From Xylophilus ampelinus (GTDB lineage: Bacteria; Pseudomonadota; Gammaproteobacteria; Burkholderiales; Burkholderiaceae_C): a stretch of DNA of 64,000 bases. The stretch covers positions 1-64,000 of the forward strand of contig NZ_QJTC01000016.1 in NCBI RefSeq assembly GCF_003217575.1, read 5' to 3'. Below are positions 10,399 to 18,423 of the stretch, piece after piece (the first letter of the stretch is position 1; each line of letters begins with the position of its first letter). The notes below the pieces were generated by a model. The model saw nothing but the letters and a program-made list of their open reading frames with translations. It searched no databases and had not been told where the DNA came from. The position numbers and the translations under genes were made by a program.

Positions 10399-10687
10399 GT
10401 GGGGCTCGGCGCGCGCGTGCCCGTGCCGGCGCTTGCGCGCGATCGTCGGCAGGGCTCGAGGGCGCGCGTCGATCCCTCGCGTGCGAGCGCTCGGCATCAA
10501 GCATTGCATCACCGGTATGGTTTTCATATTCATTGGTTTCATTGGAGAAAATATTCTGCGAAGCATTTGAATGCCGACCGGTGCTTACTTATGGACTTCC
10601 TTCTGGTCTCGTTATTGAACACATTGTTCAAAACCATTCTTGCTGGAGCTGGCAGGGGTTCGATAAAATCGTGACCAACCAAAACCC

Positions 10688-11050
10688 GAAAAAAGAGTGT
10701 TGAAACATCGTGCCGTGTCCGGGCACCGCCAAGGCCGGCACCGGCGTGTCTATCGTGTCCGGCGTGGCCGCGACTTCGGCGAAGGCACGGGCGTCCGCGA
10801 TCTCCGGGAACAACACGCCGAAGCCTTTCTGCCGGAGCGCATCGGCGGCGATCGGCACCCGCGACCGGCCCGTAGTCGCTGTGAAGGTGGTTCGGCTCGC
10901 AATGCGAGCGGCCGACCGGTCGGTGCATGCGCCGCCAGCGCCACGGTCTGGTCGGCATCGGTGCAGTAGCCGCGCGTCGATCAGGGCCGCGGCGCCGTCG
11001 CCCATGCGCACGAAGACGATGCCGTTCGCCGGGAGCCGGCCGCGCTTCCA
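10688..11050 (-). pseudogene. Decayed metallo-beta-lactamase-fold hydrolase remnant
   Basis: No intact gene spans 10399-11160. On the minus strand, pieces in different frames read in the order of an MBL-fold enzyme: VRMGDGAAALIDA (strand before the metal site), then LHSDYGPVAG (like the HxHxDH loop), then LAVPGHGT (like the late PGHG loop). The spacing is too short and the frames change, so the gene is internally deleted and inactive. The AT-richer stretch 10490-10690 beside it holds nothing I can identify. Confidence 0.4.
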
Positions 11051-11160
11051 TCGGTGTGCCTCAAGCGCGCCTGCGCCATCACCTCACCTGCATGCGCTTT
11101 GTCGAGCGGTTTCGGAGGCCGCTCTTATCACGGAGCCGGACCTGATTGGATAGTCGAAGA

Positions 11161-11880
11161 ATGACGATGCCAACAGGCTCTCCGCTGTCCAGCGCCATCA
11201 ACCTCATGGCTATAGTATTTGATGAAAAGACCAAGCCAGATTTTCTCTGGACGATGATGGCTGCTACCCGAAAGATCGGGTTCGACCGCTTCCTCGTCGA
11301 TGCTCACTGGTACGACCAGAAGGGTGCGCTTGTCCATCAGATCGCCAGCAATTACCCGGTCGAATGGCCGCGGATCTGCGCGGAGCGAGAATGCATCGTG
11401 CCCGATCCGACGATCGTTCACTGTCGAACGAGTACCGATGCTCTTGCCTGGACAACACATCTGTTCGAGAATACCGACGCTCTCGATTTTCCGGAGCACA
11501 CCACATCGCAAGGCGTCGAATTCTGCTTCAGCGTGCCGGTGTGCGAAGCCCGTGGGGGCGTCAAAAGCATGATCAGATTGGTCCGAGACAAGCCGTTGAC
11601 CGCTGAGATCGGGGAAACCGAGCTGTTGATCGCGGCCGGCAAAGTGCTCGCGAGTTGCGCCTATTTCTCATACCTTGGCCCATCAAAATTGATAGTGGTA
11701 CGAGGTTCGCCGCGAATGTCAAATGGGCGCTTCGCCATGGAGGAAACCAGAATGTCGCTTCCACTCGGAAATCGTTCTCGATGGCCCATCGGGTCATTCC
11801 AGCAAGCGTGTCAATCATCGACGCCTGCCGAGGGGCGTCTGTCAGCGGCCGAAGTGTACCCACACGTACAGGGACTTCGC
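11161..11880 (+). pseudogene. LuxR-type quorum-sensing regulator, frameshifted before its DNA-binding domain
   Basis: From ATG 11161 about 165 residues match an acyl-homoserine-lactone binding domain. The conserved Tyr (SNYP), Trp (VEWP), Asp-Pro (VPDPTIV), Trp (LAWTT) and Gly (SQGVEF) line up with LuxR ligand residues. The original frame then becomes meaningless. A LuxR-like helix-turn-helix remains recognisable in another frame between about 11695 and 11850 (VKWALRHGGNQNVAS, then SVSIIDACRGAS), with a degraded recognition helix. No luxI is present in the window, so this was a LuxR solo. It lies one base before the dioxygenase gene and probably once controlled the operon. Confidence 0.65.
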
Positions 11881-11881
11881 G

Positions 11882-12580
11882 ATGCATACCGCTGAAGCAT
11901 CACGCGCGCCGGTGCAGTATTTTCATCGTAAGCATCTCTTCCGCAACGCACCGAGCCGCCACGAGATAGAGGCATTTGTGGAAACCTGGTCGCGACTTAA
12001 GCCGGATAAATATCTCGAAAATCCCGCCAATAGATCTCGCAGGGTTGCGAAGTTCGTCTTTTCACACGATGACGAGATAATTCGACCCATTTCGGATACC
12101 TGCTTTTTTCAGAAAAGCGCGATCAATTCGCTGCTGGGAGGCATCAATCGAATCTACGAGCGCAGCGAAGCCGCATTCCTCGGCTCCCCCGTTTTGAAAG
12201 ATATTCTCGATCAAGATTGCCGGCATGTCTGCGATATCGACGACCGTAAATCGTGGCTCATTACCTGCCACCAGTTTCGGATTCACTGCCGGGCCGGAGC
12301 GTTCGGGCAGCCGACGCCCGAAGGATTGCACTGTGATGGCCATTCCTTCGTCTTCCAGCATTTCATTCAAAAAAATTCCGTCGTGGGCGGGCAGAGCCGC
12401 ATCTGTTCCAGAAATGGCACGACGCTGGCGCTCTTGACACTCGATACGTTTCTGGAAACCATCTTTCTCGACGACCGGGAACTTTTGCATGAAGTCAGTT
12501 CGCTCGCGCTCGCTCCGGAGTCGGTCCGAGAGGGTTTCCGGGACATGCTCATCGTCGACTTCGACGCTGTGGAGGCATAG
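11882..12580 (+). CDS. 2-oxoglutarate/Fe(II) dioxygenase, amino-acid hydroxylase type (PF10014-like)
   Basis: A 232-residue product starting at ATG 11882. The Fe(II) facial triad is visible as H150, D152 (GLHCDGHSF) and H203 (ELLHEVSS), with the GG turn VVGGQSRI and LDDRELLH typical of the free-amino-acid dioxygenases related to L-isoleucine 4-hydroxylase. Such enzymes hydroxylate an amino-acid side chain using 2-oxoglutarate and oxygen. It is the first gene of a tight operon, two bases ahead of the PLP enzyme. GC content is well below that of the flanking genes. The substrate is unknown; an aliphatic amino acid is a reasonable guess. Confidence 0.82.
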   Translation: MHTAEASRAPVQYFHRKHLFRNAPSRHEIEAFVETWSRLKPDKYLENPANRSRRVAKFVFSHDDEIIRPISDTCFFQKSAINSLLGGINRIYERSEAAFLGSPVLKDILDQDCRHVCDIDDRKSWLITCHQFRIHCRAGAFGQPTPEGLHCDGHSFVFQHFIQKNSVVGGQSRICSRNGTTLALLTLDTFLETIFLDDRELLHEVSSLALAPESVREGFRDMLIVDFDAVEA

Positions 12581-12582
12581 CC

Positions 12583-13860
12583 ATGAATGCATCCAGCCCT
12601 GCTTCCGTTCTGCGCCCTTCGCATGAGAGCGTTCTCTCTCTGGTTCGCTCGGAACAGAAGAGGCGTCGTCGCACGATATCGCTGACCGCCAACGAAAACG
12701 TCCTCTCGAATACGGCTCGCATGCTGGGAACCGGGCCGGAGTACGACCGATACTATTTCAACTGCCGGTTTCCAATCAACTCTCGATATGCCGGAAACTA
12801 CAATGGCATGGAAGTCGAGTCGTTCCCCGAAATCGACATGCTCAAGCTCTGTGCATCGCATGCAGCGGCCGCCCTCTTCGGGGCACCCTATGTCGAGTAC
12901 CGCGTGCTATCCGGCGTTCACTGCACAATTTCCTCCATCGCGTCATTGACCAAGGCGGGGCAGGCCGTAATTTCGATCGCCAGCGACTCCGGCGGGCATT
13001 TCGCCACTCCGCACATCGTAGAGAAACTGGGGCGGCGCTCACTTGGATTGCGGCTGAACGGGTTCGAGTTCGATCTCGACGCGTTGAAACGCACGATCGC
13101 ACCGGTGTTGGGTACGGTAGGCATGGTTTTGATCGACCACGGGATGACCACCTCGCCGATTCCCGTACGACGTCTGCGGAGTTTTCTCGACGAGTGGGGC
13201 TTGGCTCGCATTCCCATCATCTACGACGCTTCGCACACCCTGGGCCTGATCGCGGGCGGGGTTTTTCCGAATCCGCTCGACGAGGCTGCAGCGGTGCTGC
13301 AGGGAAACACGCACAAGTCCTTTCCCGGTCCGCACCGGGCGCTCATGCTCACGCGTGACGAGCGGATATTTCGGCAGTTGTCCGAAGGGATCAGCTTCGG
13401 CTTCACTTCATCTCCGGGCCTGCACAGCCTCATCGAACTGTTCGTAAGCCTGCTGGAGATGGAGCGCTTCGCGGGCCGGTACGCAGCACGCATGATCGAC
13501 AACGCGAGCTTGATCACCGATGCGCTCTGCGGCGAGCAGGGGTGGGCGCCACAGGCGACAGCCACCCACATGGTTCTGGTGCAATCGGACAGAAGTGCGG
13601 CGATCGTGCGGCGGCTCAACGAGTTCGGTATCCGGGCGAACAACAAGGTGCTCGACGGTCGATCGTACATTCGCCTCGGCACCCAGGAGGTGACACGCCT
13701 GGGAATCGACGCTGACGAACTGGCATGTTTATGCGAACTGATAGGCAGCGTAGGAAGAGGGCTCGACGGGTCTCATGAGCGAAGGCTGTTCAACGATATC
13801 GCCTGCCAGCTGCGACGCGTTCACTACAGCTTCGACGAGCAGCAGGATTTGCACCAATGA
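12583..13860 (+). CDS. SHMT-superfamily PLP enzyme (possible threonine-type transaldolase or aldolase)
   Basis: A 425-residue fold-type I PLP enzyme behind a GGAGG site. ISLTANENVLS (32-42) corresponds to the SHMT signature IASEN; GGHF (137-140) contains the stacking His; DASHTLGL has the PLP-binding Asp215; and GNTHKSFPGP places the Schiff-base Lys at 245. Housekeeping SHMT differs at several of these positions. From memory, the NEN and THKxxPGP forms resemble the L-threonine transaldolases (ObaG/LipK group) that make beta-hydroxy amino acids in natural-product pathways. I infer it forms or cleaves a beta-hydroxy or alpha-substituted amino acid. Confidence 0.75.
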   Translation: MNASSPASVLRPSHESVLSLVRSEQKRRRRTISLTANENVLSNTARMLGTGPEYDRYYFNCRFPINSRYAGNYNGMEVESFPEIDMLKLCASHAAAALFGAPYVEYRVLSGVHCTISSIASLTKAGQAVISIASDSGGHFATPHIVEKLGRRSLGLRLNGFEFDLDALKRTIAPVLGTVGMVLIDHGMTTSPIPVRRLRSFLDEWGLARIPIIYDASHTLGLIAGGVFPNPLDEAAAVLQGNTHKSFPGPHRALMLTRDERIFRQLSEGISFGFTSSPGLHSLIELFVSLLEMERFAGRYAARMIDNASLITDALCGEQGWAPQATATHMVLVQSDRSAAIVRRLNEFGIRANNKVLDGRSYIRLGTQEVTRLGIDADELACLCELIGSVGRGLDGSHERRLFNDIACQLRRVHYSFDEQQDLHQ

Positions 13861-13886
13861 GCAGAAGCCCGTGAGCAGAAGCCCGT
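13859..13886 (+). repeat. 14-bp tandem duplication at a gene start
   Basis: The unit GAGCAGAAGCCCGT occurs twice head to tail (13859-13872 and 13873-13886). With one copy removed, ATG 13857 would overlap the upstream stop as ATGA and read straight into the ATP-grasp frame (MSRSPCLVMGN). With both copies that ATG hits a stop after five codons. Confidence 0.9.
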
Positions 13887-15124
13887 GTCTTGTGATGGGC
13901 AACGTACGCGATGGGGAATACGAGGGTCTCCTGGCGAACGGGATCACGCCGCTGCTGCTGGGCGACACGAAGTCCACCTCGAAGATCGCAAGCGATAGCC
14001 GTGTCCAAACGGTGGATGTGGTGGACTTCGCCACGATCGATCTTTCGGCACTGGTCAAGCGAATCGAAGACCTCTATTCGGAACACCGGTTCAGCAGCAT
14101 CCTGAATTTCAGGGAAATTTACGTCAAGCAGACAAGCGAGGTATGCACTGGCACAACGAGGTTCAGGGGATTTCACCGCAATGTCGAGAACGCGCTGGAC
14201 AAGCAGCGTCAGCGACAGCTCTACAACCGTTCCCCCAACCCCGATCTGCCTGTCGCCTCGCGTTTGGCCACGTTTGAGGAACTTGCCTGCGCGTCGGGTT
14301 CGGCATTCGAATATCCATTCGTGGTCAAGCCGGCCAATCTCTACAGCAGCCTCTTCGTCAGCGTGATCAGAAACGAAGCCGATTTGCGTCAATACCTGCG
14401 TACAGATGTCCCACGATTGATCTCTTACGAGCAGGATCACGGCACGATGGTCAACGGTGTTCTGATCGAAGAGTTCCTGGAAGGCTCCAACCACTCCATC
14501 GACTGCGCCGTCGGTCTCGCAGGCGAGGTGATGACGTTTCCCATCGTAGACGTCATCACCGGAAGAGACCTGGGGTATCGCGACTTCCATCACTTCGCAC
14601 GCTATTGCCCATCGCTCATAGACGAGGATCCGAAACTGCAGGCCCGTTGCCACCAGCTGGCGCGTGATGCTGTTCGCGCCCTCGAACTGCGGGGGACCTT
14701 CGCGCACGTCGAGTTCATCCGCACGCCGATCGGCCCAAGGATTCTCGAGGTCGGTGCTCGACCGGGCGGAAATCGGATTCACGTTCTTCGAAACGCGTGG
14801 GGCATCCACATGGACGTCGCGTACCACCGAGCACTTTCGGGCGTATCGCCACCGAAGACTGGAAAGTCCGCAATACCGTTCGGCATCGCGACGCCCTTTC
14901 CACGCAGGACGATGCAGTTCACAGCCGTCCACCGGTTGGCTGAGATTTCCCAGATTCCCGGCTTCGTTCGCAGCTACACGTTCGTAAAGCCGGGCGACAT
15001 GGTCGGGCCGGCTGCAGAAGGATTTCAGAACGCGGTTTACTTCGAGTTCCGCCGCGATACGGTCGCGCAACTGCGCGCGTCACTTCTCGCGGTCGCCGGC
15101 TTCGACATCTATGAAGACGAGTAA
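13871..15124 (+). CDS. ATP-grasp ligase 1 (carboxylate-amine ligase)
   Basis: A 417-residue ATP-grasp protein from GTG 13871, the first usable start after the tandem duplication; ATG 13895 is the alternative. The central lysine (YPFVVKPANLYSS), the ATP-binding loop (GVLIEEFLEGSNHSIDCAV) and the Mg-binding EVGARPGGNRI are visible, the last diagnostic of the carbamoyl-phosphate-synthase-like group that includes amino-acid ligases. Such enzymes activate a carboxylate as acyl phosphate and join it to an amine. It is followed by a second ATP-grasp gene overlapping by 14 bases. The ancestral ATG appears to have been disabled, so expression may be weakened. Confidence 0.82.
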   Translation: MSRSPCLVMGNVRDGEYEGLLANGITPLLLGDTKSTSKIASDSRVQTVDVVDFATIDLSALVKRIEDLYSEHRFSSILNFREIYVKQTSEVCTGTTRFRGFHRNVENALDKQRQRQLYNRSPNPDLPVASRLATFEELACASGSAFEYPFVVKPANLYSSLFVSVIRNEADLRQYLRTDVPRLISYEQDHGTMVNGVLIEEFLEGSNHSIDCAVGLAGEVMTFPIVDVITGRDLGYRDFHHFARYCPSLIDEDPKLQARCHQLARDAVRALELRGTFAHVEFIRTPIGPRILEVGARPGGNRIHVLRNAWGIHMDVAYHRALSGVSPPKTGKSAIPFGIATPFPRRTMQFTAVHRLAEISQIPGFVRSYTFVKPGDMVGPAAEGFQNAVYFEFRRDTVAQLRASLLAVAGFDIYEDE

Positions 15125-16268
15125 GCCCCGCGTGCTCATAGTAGGAGGTCGCGACTCCGGTGTGGACTGGCCCGGGCGGGAAGACTTCGAACTGTTCCTG
15201 GTACAGGAACATGCGCATGTCAGTCCTCGTCAAGCCGAGATTGCATCCGTCGTCGAGGTCGGCGATCTTTCGTTCGTCGATTCTTATTTGCCGGTATTGA
15301 AAAAACTCCATCACGATCTTCGGTTTGCGGGAGTCGTTTCCTTCTTCGAAAAAGGACTGTTGCCGGCTGCAGAGATTGGCGAACTGCTCGACATACCCCA
15401 CAACAGCCGCTTCAGCGTCGAGACTACGAGATGCAAAACCGACCTTCGAGAACTGCTGATCGGAACTTCCCACGAAGTCCCGTTCGCCCTCGTGCGCAAC
15501 GACGAAGCGGTGCGCACGTTCTTTCGCACGCATGGATGTTGCATCGTCAAGCCGGTGGACGGGTCCGGAAGCGTCGAGATCCACAAAGTGGAAAGCGAAC
15601 GTTTTTCACTGCCGACCCTGAACCGCGAATTCCTGGCCGAGAAATTCCTGGAAGGAGCCGAATACAGCGTTGAGACCTTCACACACGACAGGCGGCACCG
15701 GCTTCTCGGCGTCACGAAGAAGTACACGACGGGAGCCTCGAACTTCGTCGAAACAGGCCATGACTTCCCCGCGGACCTCCCGGCAGAGGTGCAGGAACGC
15801 ATTCGGGACGCAGTCGTCTGGTTGTTGGATCGGATCGGTCATGTTTGGGGTCCGTGTCACACCGAAGTGAAGGTCGCAGAGGACGGAGTTCATTTCATCG
15901 AGACCCAGACGCGATTCGGAGGAGACCAGATTTGGGAAATGGTTTGGCGTACGACGGGTGTGCACCTTGCGGCCGCGACCGTCTGTGCGCTCGCCCGCAG
16001 GCCTTATCTGCCTTCGCCGGTCGAGTTTTCAGCCATGGCGGTAAGGTTTCCGCAGCTTCCGGCCGGCACCGATGCAGTTCGCCTGCGAGACACCCTTGAG
16101 CGGCAAGCTTTCGCAATCAGAGCCGAATTAAAAGAAGTGAATTTTGGCACGCCCTTCCTGTCGTCATCGCGACGCCATGGCTACGTCATGTTCGGTTGTA
16201 GATCCGATGACCGCGCCGAATTTCGGGCGGCGATCGAGCGTGATTTTTTGTTAAACTGCAAGGAGTAG
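15111..16268 (+). CDS. ATP-grasp ligase 2 (carboxylate-amine ligase)
   Basis: A 385-residue ATP-grasp enzyme starting at ATG 15111 inside the end of the preceding gene. Visible motifs are the lysine in CCIVKPVDGSGSVE, FLAEKFLEGAEYSVET, and the Mg/ATP site HTEVKVAEDGVHFIETQTR followed by FGGDQI. This is the BacD/DdaF-like arrangement found in L-amino-acid ligases. It is divergent in sequence from ligase 1, so the two probably catalyse successive or different couplings, for example one peptide bond each. The gene ends two bases before the next start. Confidence 0.85.
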   Translation: MKTSKPRVLIVGGRDSGVDWPGREDFELFLVQEHAHVSPRQAEIASVVEVGDLSFVDSYLPVLKKLHHDLRFAGVVSFFEKGLLPAAEIGELLDIPHNSRFSVETTRCKTDLRELLIGTSHEVPFALVRNDEAVRTFFRTHGCCIVKPVDGSGSVEIHKVESERFSLPTLNREFLAEKFLEGAEYSVETFTHDRRHRLLGVTKKYTTGASNFVETGHDFPADLPAEVQERIRDAVVWLLDRIGHVWGPCHTEVKVAEDGVHFIETQTRFGGDQIWEMVWRTTGVHLAAATVCALARRPYLPSPVEFSAMAVRFPQLPAGTDAVRLRDTLERQAFAIRAELKEVNFGTPFLSSSRRHGYVMFGCRSDDRAEFRAAIERDFLLNCKE

Positions 16269-16270
16269 TC

Positions 16271-17164
16271 ATGGTGCAAGCACTCTATAGAACCGACTTC
16301 GATGTTGTCCGGCACTTCCCCAGAATCTCATTTTCGACCAACGTCTACGACAATCCCGCCGACATTCTCGGGTCCATCAAAAGCCTTGGTCAGCATTTCG
16401 ACGCGGTCGAGTTCGAGGTGGGCGAGGCAGCGGAGAAGGTATTCTGGTCGCTGAGTCCGGCACAACGAAAAGAACTCGCGCAACGGATTTCGGACTATGC
16501 GCAGGAATCGGGCATCGAATTGACCGTCCATGCCGGTTGGTGGGGGCGGGAATACAACCTTTGTTCTGCCGACATGTCCGAGCGCGCCGTGGCCATTCAG
16601 AAGCTTGCCGACACAGTCGAATTCTCGCGCATCGCGGGCGCAACCAGCGTGAGCTTTCATCCAGGCTATAAGGACTCACACGAAAATGCCGTGTTGCTCG
16701 AAAATTTAATCCAGGCACTGAATGCGACCAAGGCTATCTGCGACCATGAAAATTTGCACTTATGTCTCGAAAACATGGGAGACCAGCGCCCCCGCTATCC
16801 GATATTCTCGATGGCGGAGCACCGTCGATTTCATGAGCAAACAGGGTGCCATGTCACCATCGACGTAACGCACCTTTGCTCGCTTTTTGCATATGGTCCT
16901 CAGTTGTTTTCGGCCATCGAGGCGATCGCACCGATTACCCGTCATTTGCACGTCGCGGACCTTGACGGCATGAAGCACCAGCATTTGCCGCTGGGGGAAG
17001 GAAATTTACCGCTCACCGATGTCCTCAACAGGTTTGCGATGAGCGGTTACCGAGGGGTCGCCGTGGTGGAGGAGTTCATCAGGAGCTACGCCACGCAGTT
17101 CTATCTCGATCGAGCAATAGAATACCGTAAAAATATCGAAGATTTAATCGCTCAAATACATTGA
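16271..17164 (+). CDS. Sugar-phosphate isomerase/epimerase-like TIM barrel (AP endonuclease 2 family)
   Basis: A 297-residue TIM-barrel protein behind an AAGGAG site. Likely metal ligands are in LTVHAGWWG, VSFHPGYKD, LCLENMG, TIDVTHLC, HLHVADLDG and VVEEF, which follow the strand order of the xylose-isomerase-like family. Members isomerise or epimerise sugars, but related barrels also act on keto acids and inositols. In this operon it may supply or rearrange a hydroxyketone or aldehyde substrate for the PLP enzyme; that is inference. Its TGA overlaps the next ATG as TGATG. Confidence 0.78.
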   Translation: MVQALYRTDFDVVRHFPRISFSTNVYDNPADILGSIKSLGQHFDAVEFEVGEAAEKVFWSLSPAQRKELAQRISDYAQESGIELTVHAGWWGREYNLCSADMSERAVAIQKLADTVEFSRIAGATSVSFHPGYKDSHENAVLLENLIQALNATKAICDHENLHLCLENMGDQRPRYPIFSMAEHRRFHEQTGCHVTIDVTHLCSLFAYGPQLFSAIEAIAPITRHLHVADLDGMKHQHLPLGEGNLPLTDVLNRFAMSGYRGVAVVEEFIRSYATQFYLDRAIEYRKNIEDLIAQIH

Positions 17165-17853
17165 TGAATACTATCGAACATCGGGTGGTCGATAAGGAGG
17201 CATGGGACGGGCTCGCCGATACGGCCCCCTTTGTTTTTTCTATTTTCATCTCTTTTTTGCTGTTCGGAATAATCGGCCAAAAAAAAGGGTTTGACGGACT
17301 TGCACTCTGTTTGATAACCGGTTCGATGATGTCGGAGCCTTTGCAACTCACGCTTCTCAATGCGCCCGTCGAATCGTTGAGTCTCACCGGTGTGGCTGTT
17401 TCTGCGTTGAGCGCCAACCTGCGGTTTGTGATATTCACTATTTCCATAAGGAGGCAACTGGCTGGTTCCCTGGCCCGGCATGTTCCGGCGCTGGCCGTGA
17501 TGGCGAATGCGGCTTACACATTAATATCCCTGCGTCAGCAGTCTCAGGTGGTCAGCGTGAAGTATACGAATGCCGTCTGCTTCTCGCTCTACGGAGCAGC
17601 GCTGACGGGCACTGTCGTGGGGTATGCCGCGGGGCTGCATCTAGGCAGCCATATGACCGAGCACGCAACAGCAGCACTCGCGATTTTTATTTGCTCGCAG
17701 CTTGGCAAGATGTCATCGAGTCGGAACCTCCTCTACACGATGCTCTTCGTCGGTTTTACCGGCATGTGTCAACTTTGGCTATTTGGAGGCATCAGCCTGA
17801 TGTTTTCGTTTCTCGGTGCCGTCGCATTCACATATATATATGACCGCGCATAA
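17164..17853 (+). CDS. azlC: AzlC family amino-acid exporter, large subunit
   Basis: A 229-residue membrane protein with several hydrophobic segments starting near residues 22, 47, 75, 102, 140 and 185. FVFSIFISFLLFGIIGQ, the MMSEPLQ segment and the terminal aromatic helix match the AzlC family, which with AzlD exports branched-chain amino acids and analogues such as 4-azaleucine. ATG 17164 overlaps the preceding stop. In this operon it would export the product or protect the producer. It is less GC-rich than housekeeping genes. Confidence 0.8.
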   Translation: MNTIEHRVVDKEAWDGLADTAPFVFSIFISFLLFGIIGQKKGFDGLALCLITGSMMSEPLQLTLLNAPVESLSLTGVAVSALSANLRFVIFTISIRRQLAGSLARHVPALAVMANAAYTLISLRQQSQVVSVKYTNAVCFSLYGAALTGTVVGYAAGLHLGSHMTEHATAALAIFICSQLGKMSSSRNLLYTMLFVGFTGMCQLWLFGGISLMFSFLGAVAFTYIYDRA

Positions 17854-18172
17854 TTCAATTTGGTTTTACGTTCTGATCTGCGCGGGCGTTTCATTGATGT
17901 GTCGGTTACTGCCGTTGCTTCTCGATATCGACTCCCTGGGGACGGGCCCGCGTCGTTTTATCGAGCGGCTGGGACGATATGCCGCAGTCGTCCTTCTGAC
18001 GATCATCCTGTTGAACGTGATGGCCGGATTGAATCCGGGACTTTCAACGCACCATGGATTGTTCATCGGTGCGGCCGGCGCAATCTTCTTGTCGATGCGC
18101 GGCCTCAAGCCTTACGTGGCATTTTTTATAGGTCTGTCCATCTACGTTTTCTGTCAAGTCATCGCGCAATGA
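17840..18172 (+). CDS. azlD: AzlD family amino-acid exporter, small subunit
   Basis: A 110-residue protein with about four membrane segments, starting at ATG 17840 and overlapping azlC by 14 bases. The motif CRLLPLLL near the start and the Gly/Leu-rich later helices fit AzlD, the small partner of AzlC. It is the last gene of the island operon. The 250 bases that follow (18173-18423) contain no gene or clear terminator that I can see. Confidence 0.78.
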   Translation: MTAHNSIWFYVLICAGVSLMCRLLPLLLDIDSLGTGPRRFIERLGRYAAVVLLTIILLNVMAGLNPGLSTHHGLFIGAAGAIFLSMRGLKPYVAFFIGLSIYVFCQVIAQ

Positions 18173-18423
18173 AGCCGCCGGGGGCAGGACTCGAGCGCAA
18201 CACGTGGGTTGTCTAACGCTGTCGGCAGTACGCTCCGATCAGCCGCGAGCCCTGGATCTGCCTCTCAGTTCGTCGGGTCGATGCACAATCTTTGCAAGCT
18301 ATCGTTTTCCCAAGACCTGTCATCTTACGGATTCCTTTCGGTAGAGCCGATCGGTTCGGCGCTTTGCCGCAAAGGGGTGTGCGAGGATCTGCCTCTTTCA
18401 GGCAGCTCGTCTCGCCCACTCCC

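Noticed and set aside
13859-13886. CRISPR-like or integrase-site reading of the short tandem repeat
   Set aside because: Only two adjacent units with no spacer are present; it is a simple duplication.
18173-18423. Possible lux box after azlD (ACCTGTCATCTTACGG)
   Set aside because: Only one half fits the lux-box palindrome, and it lies downstream of the operon, not before it.
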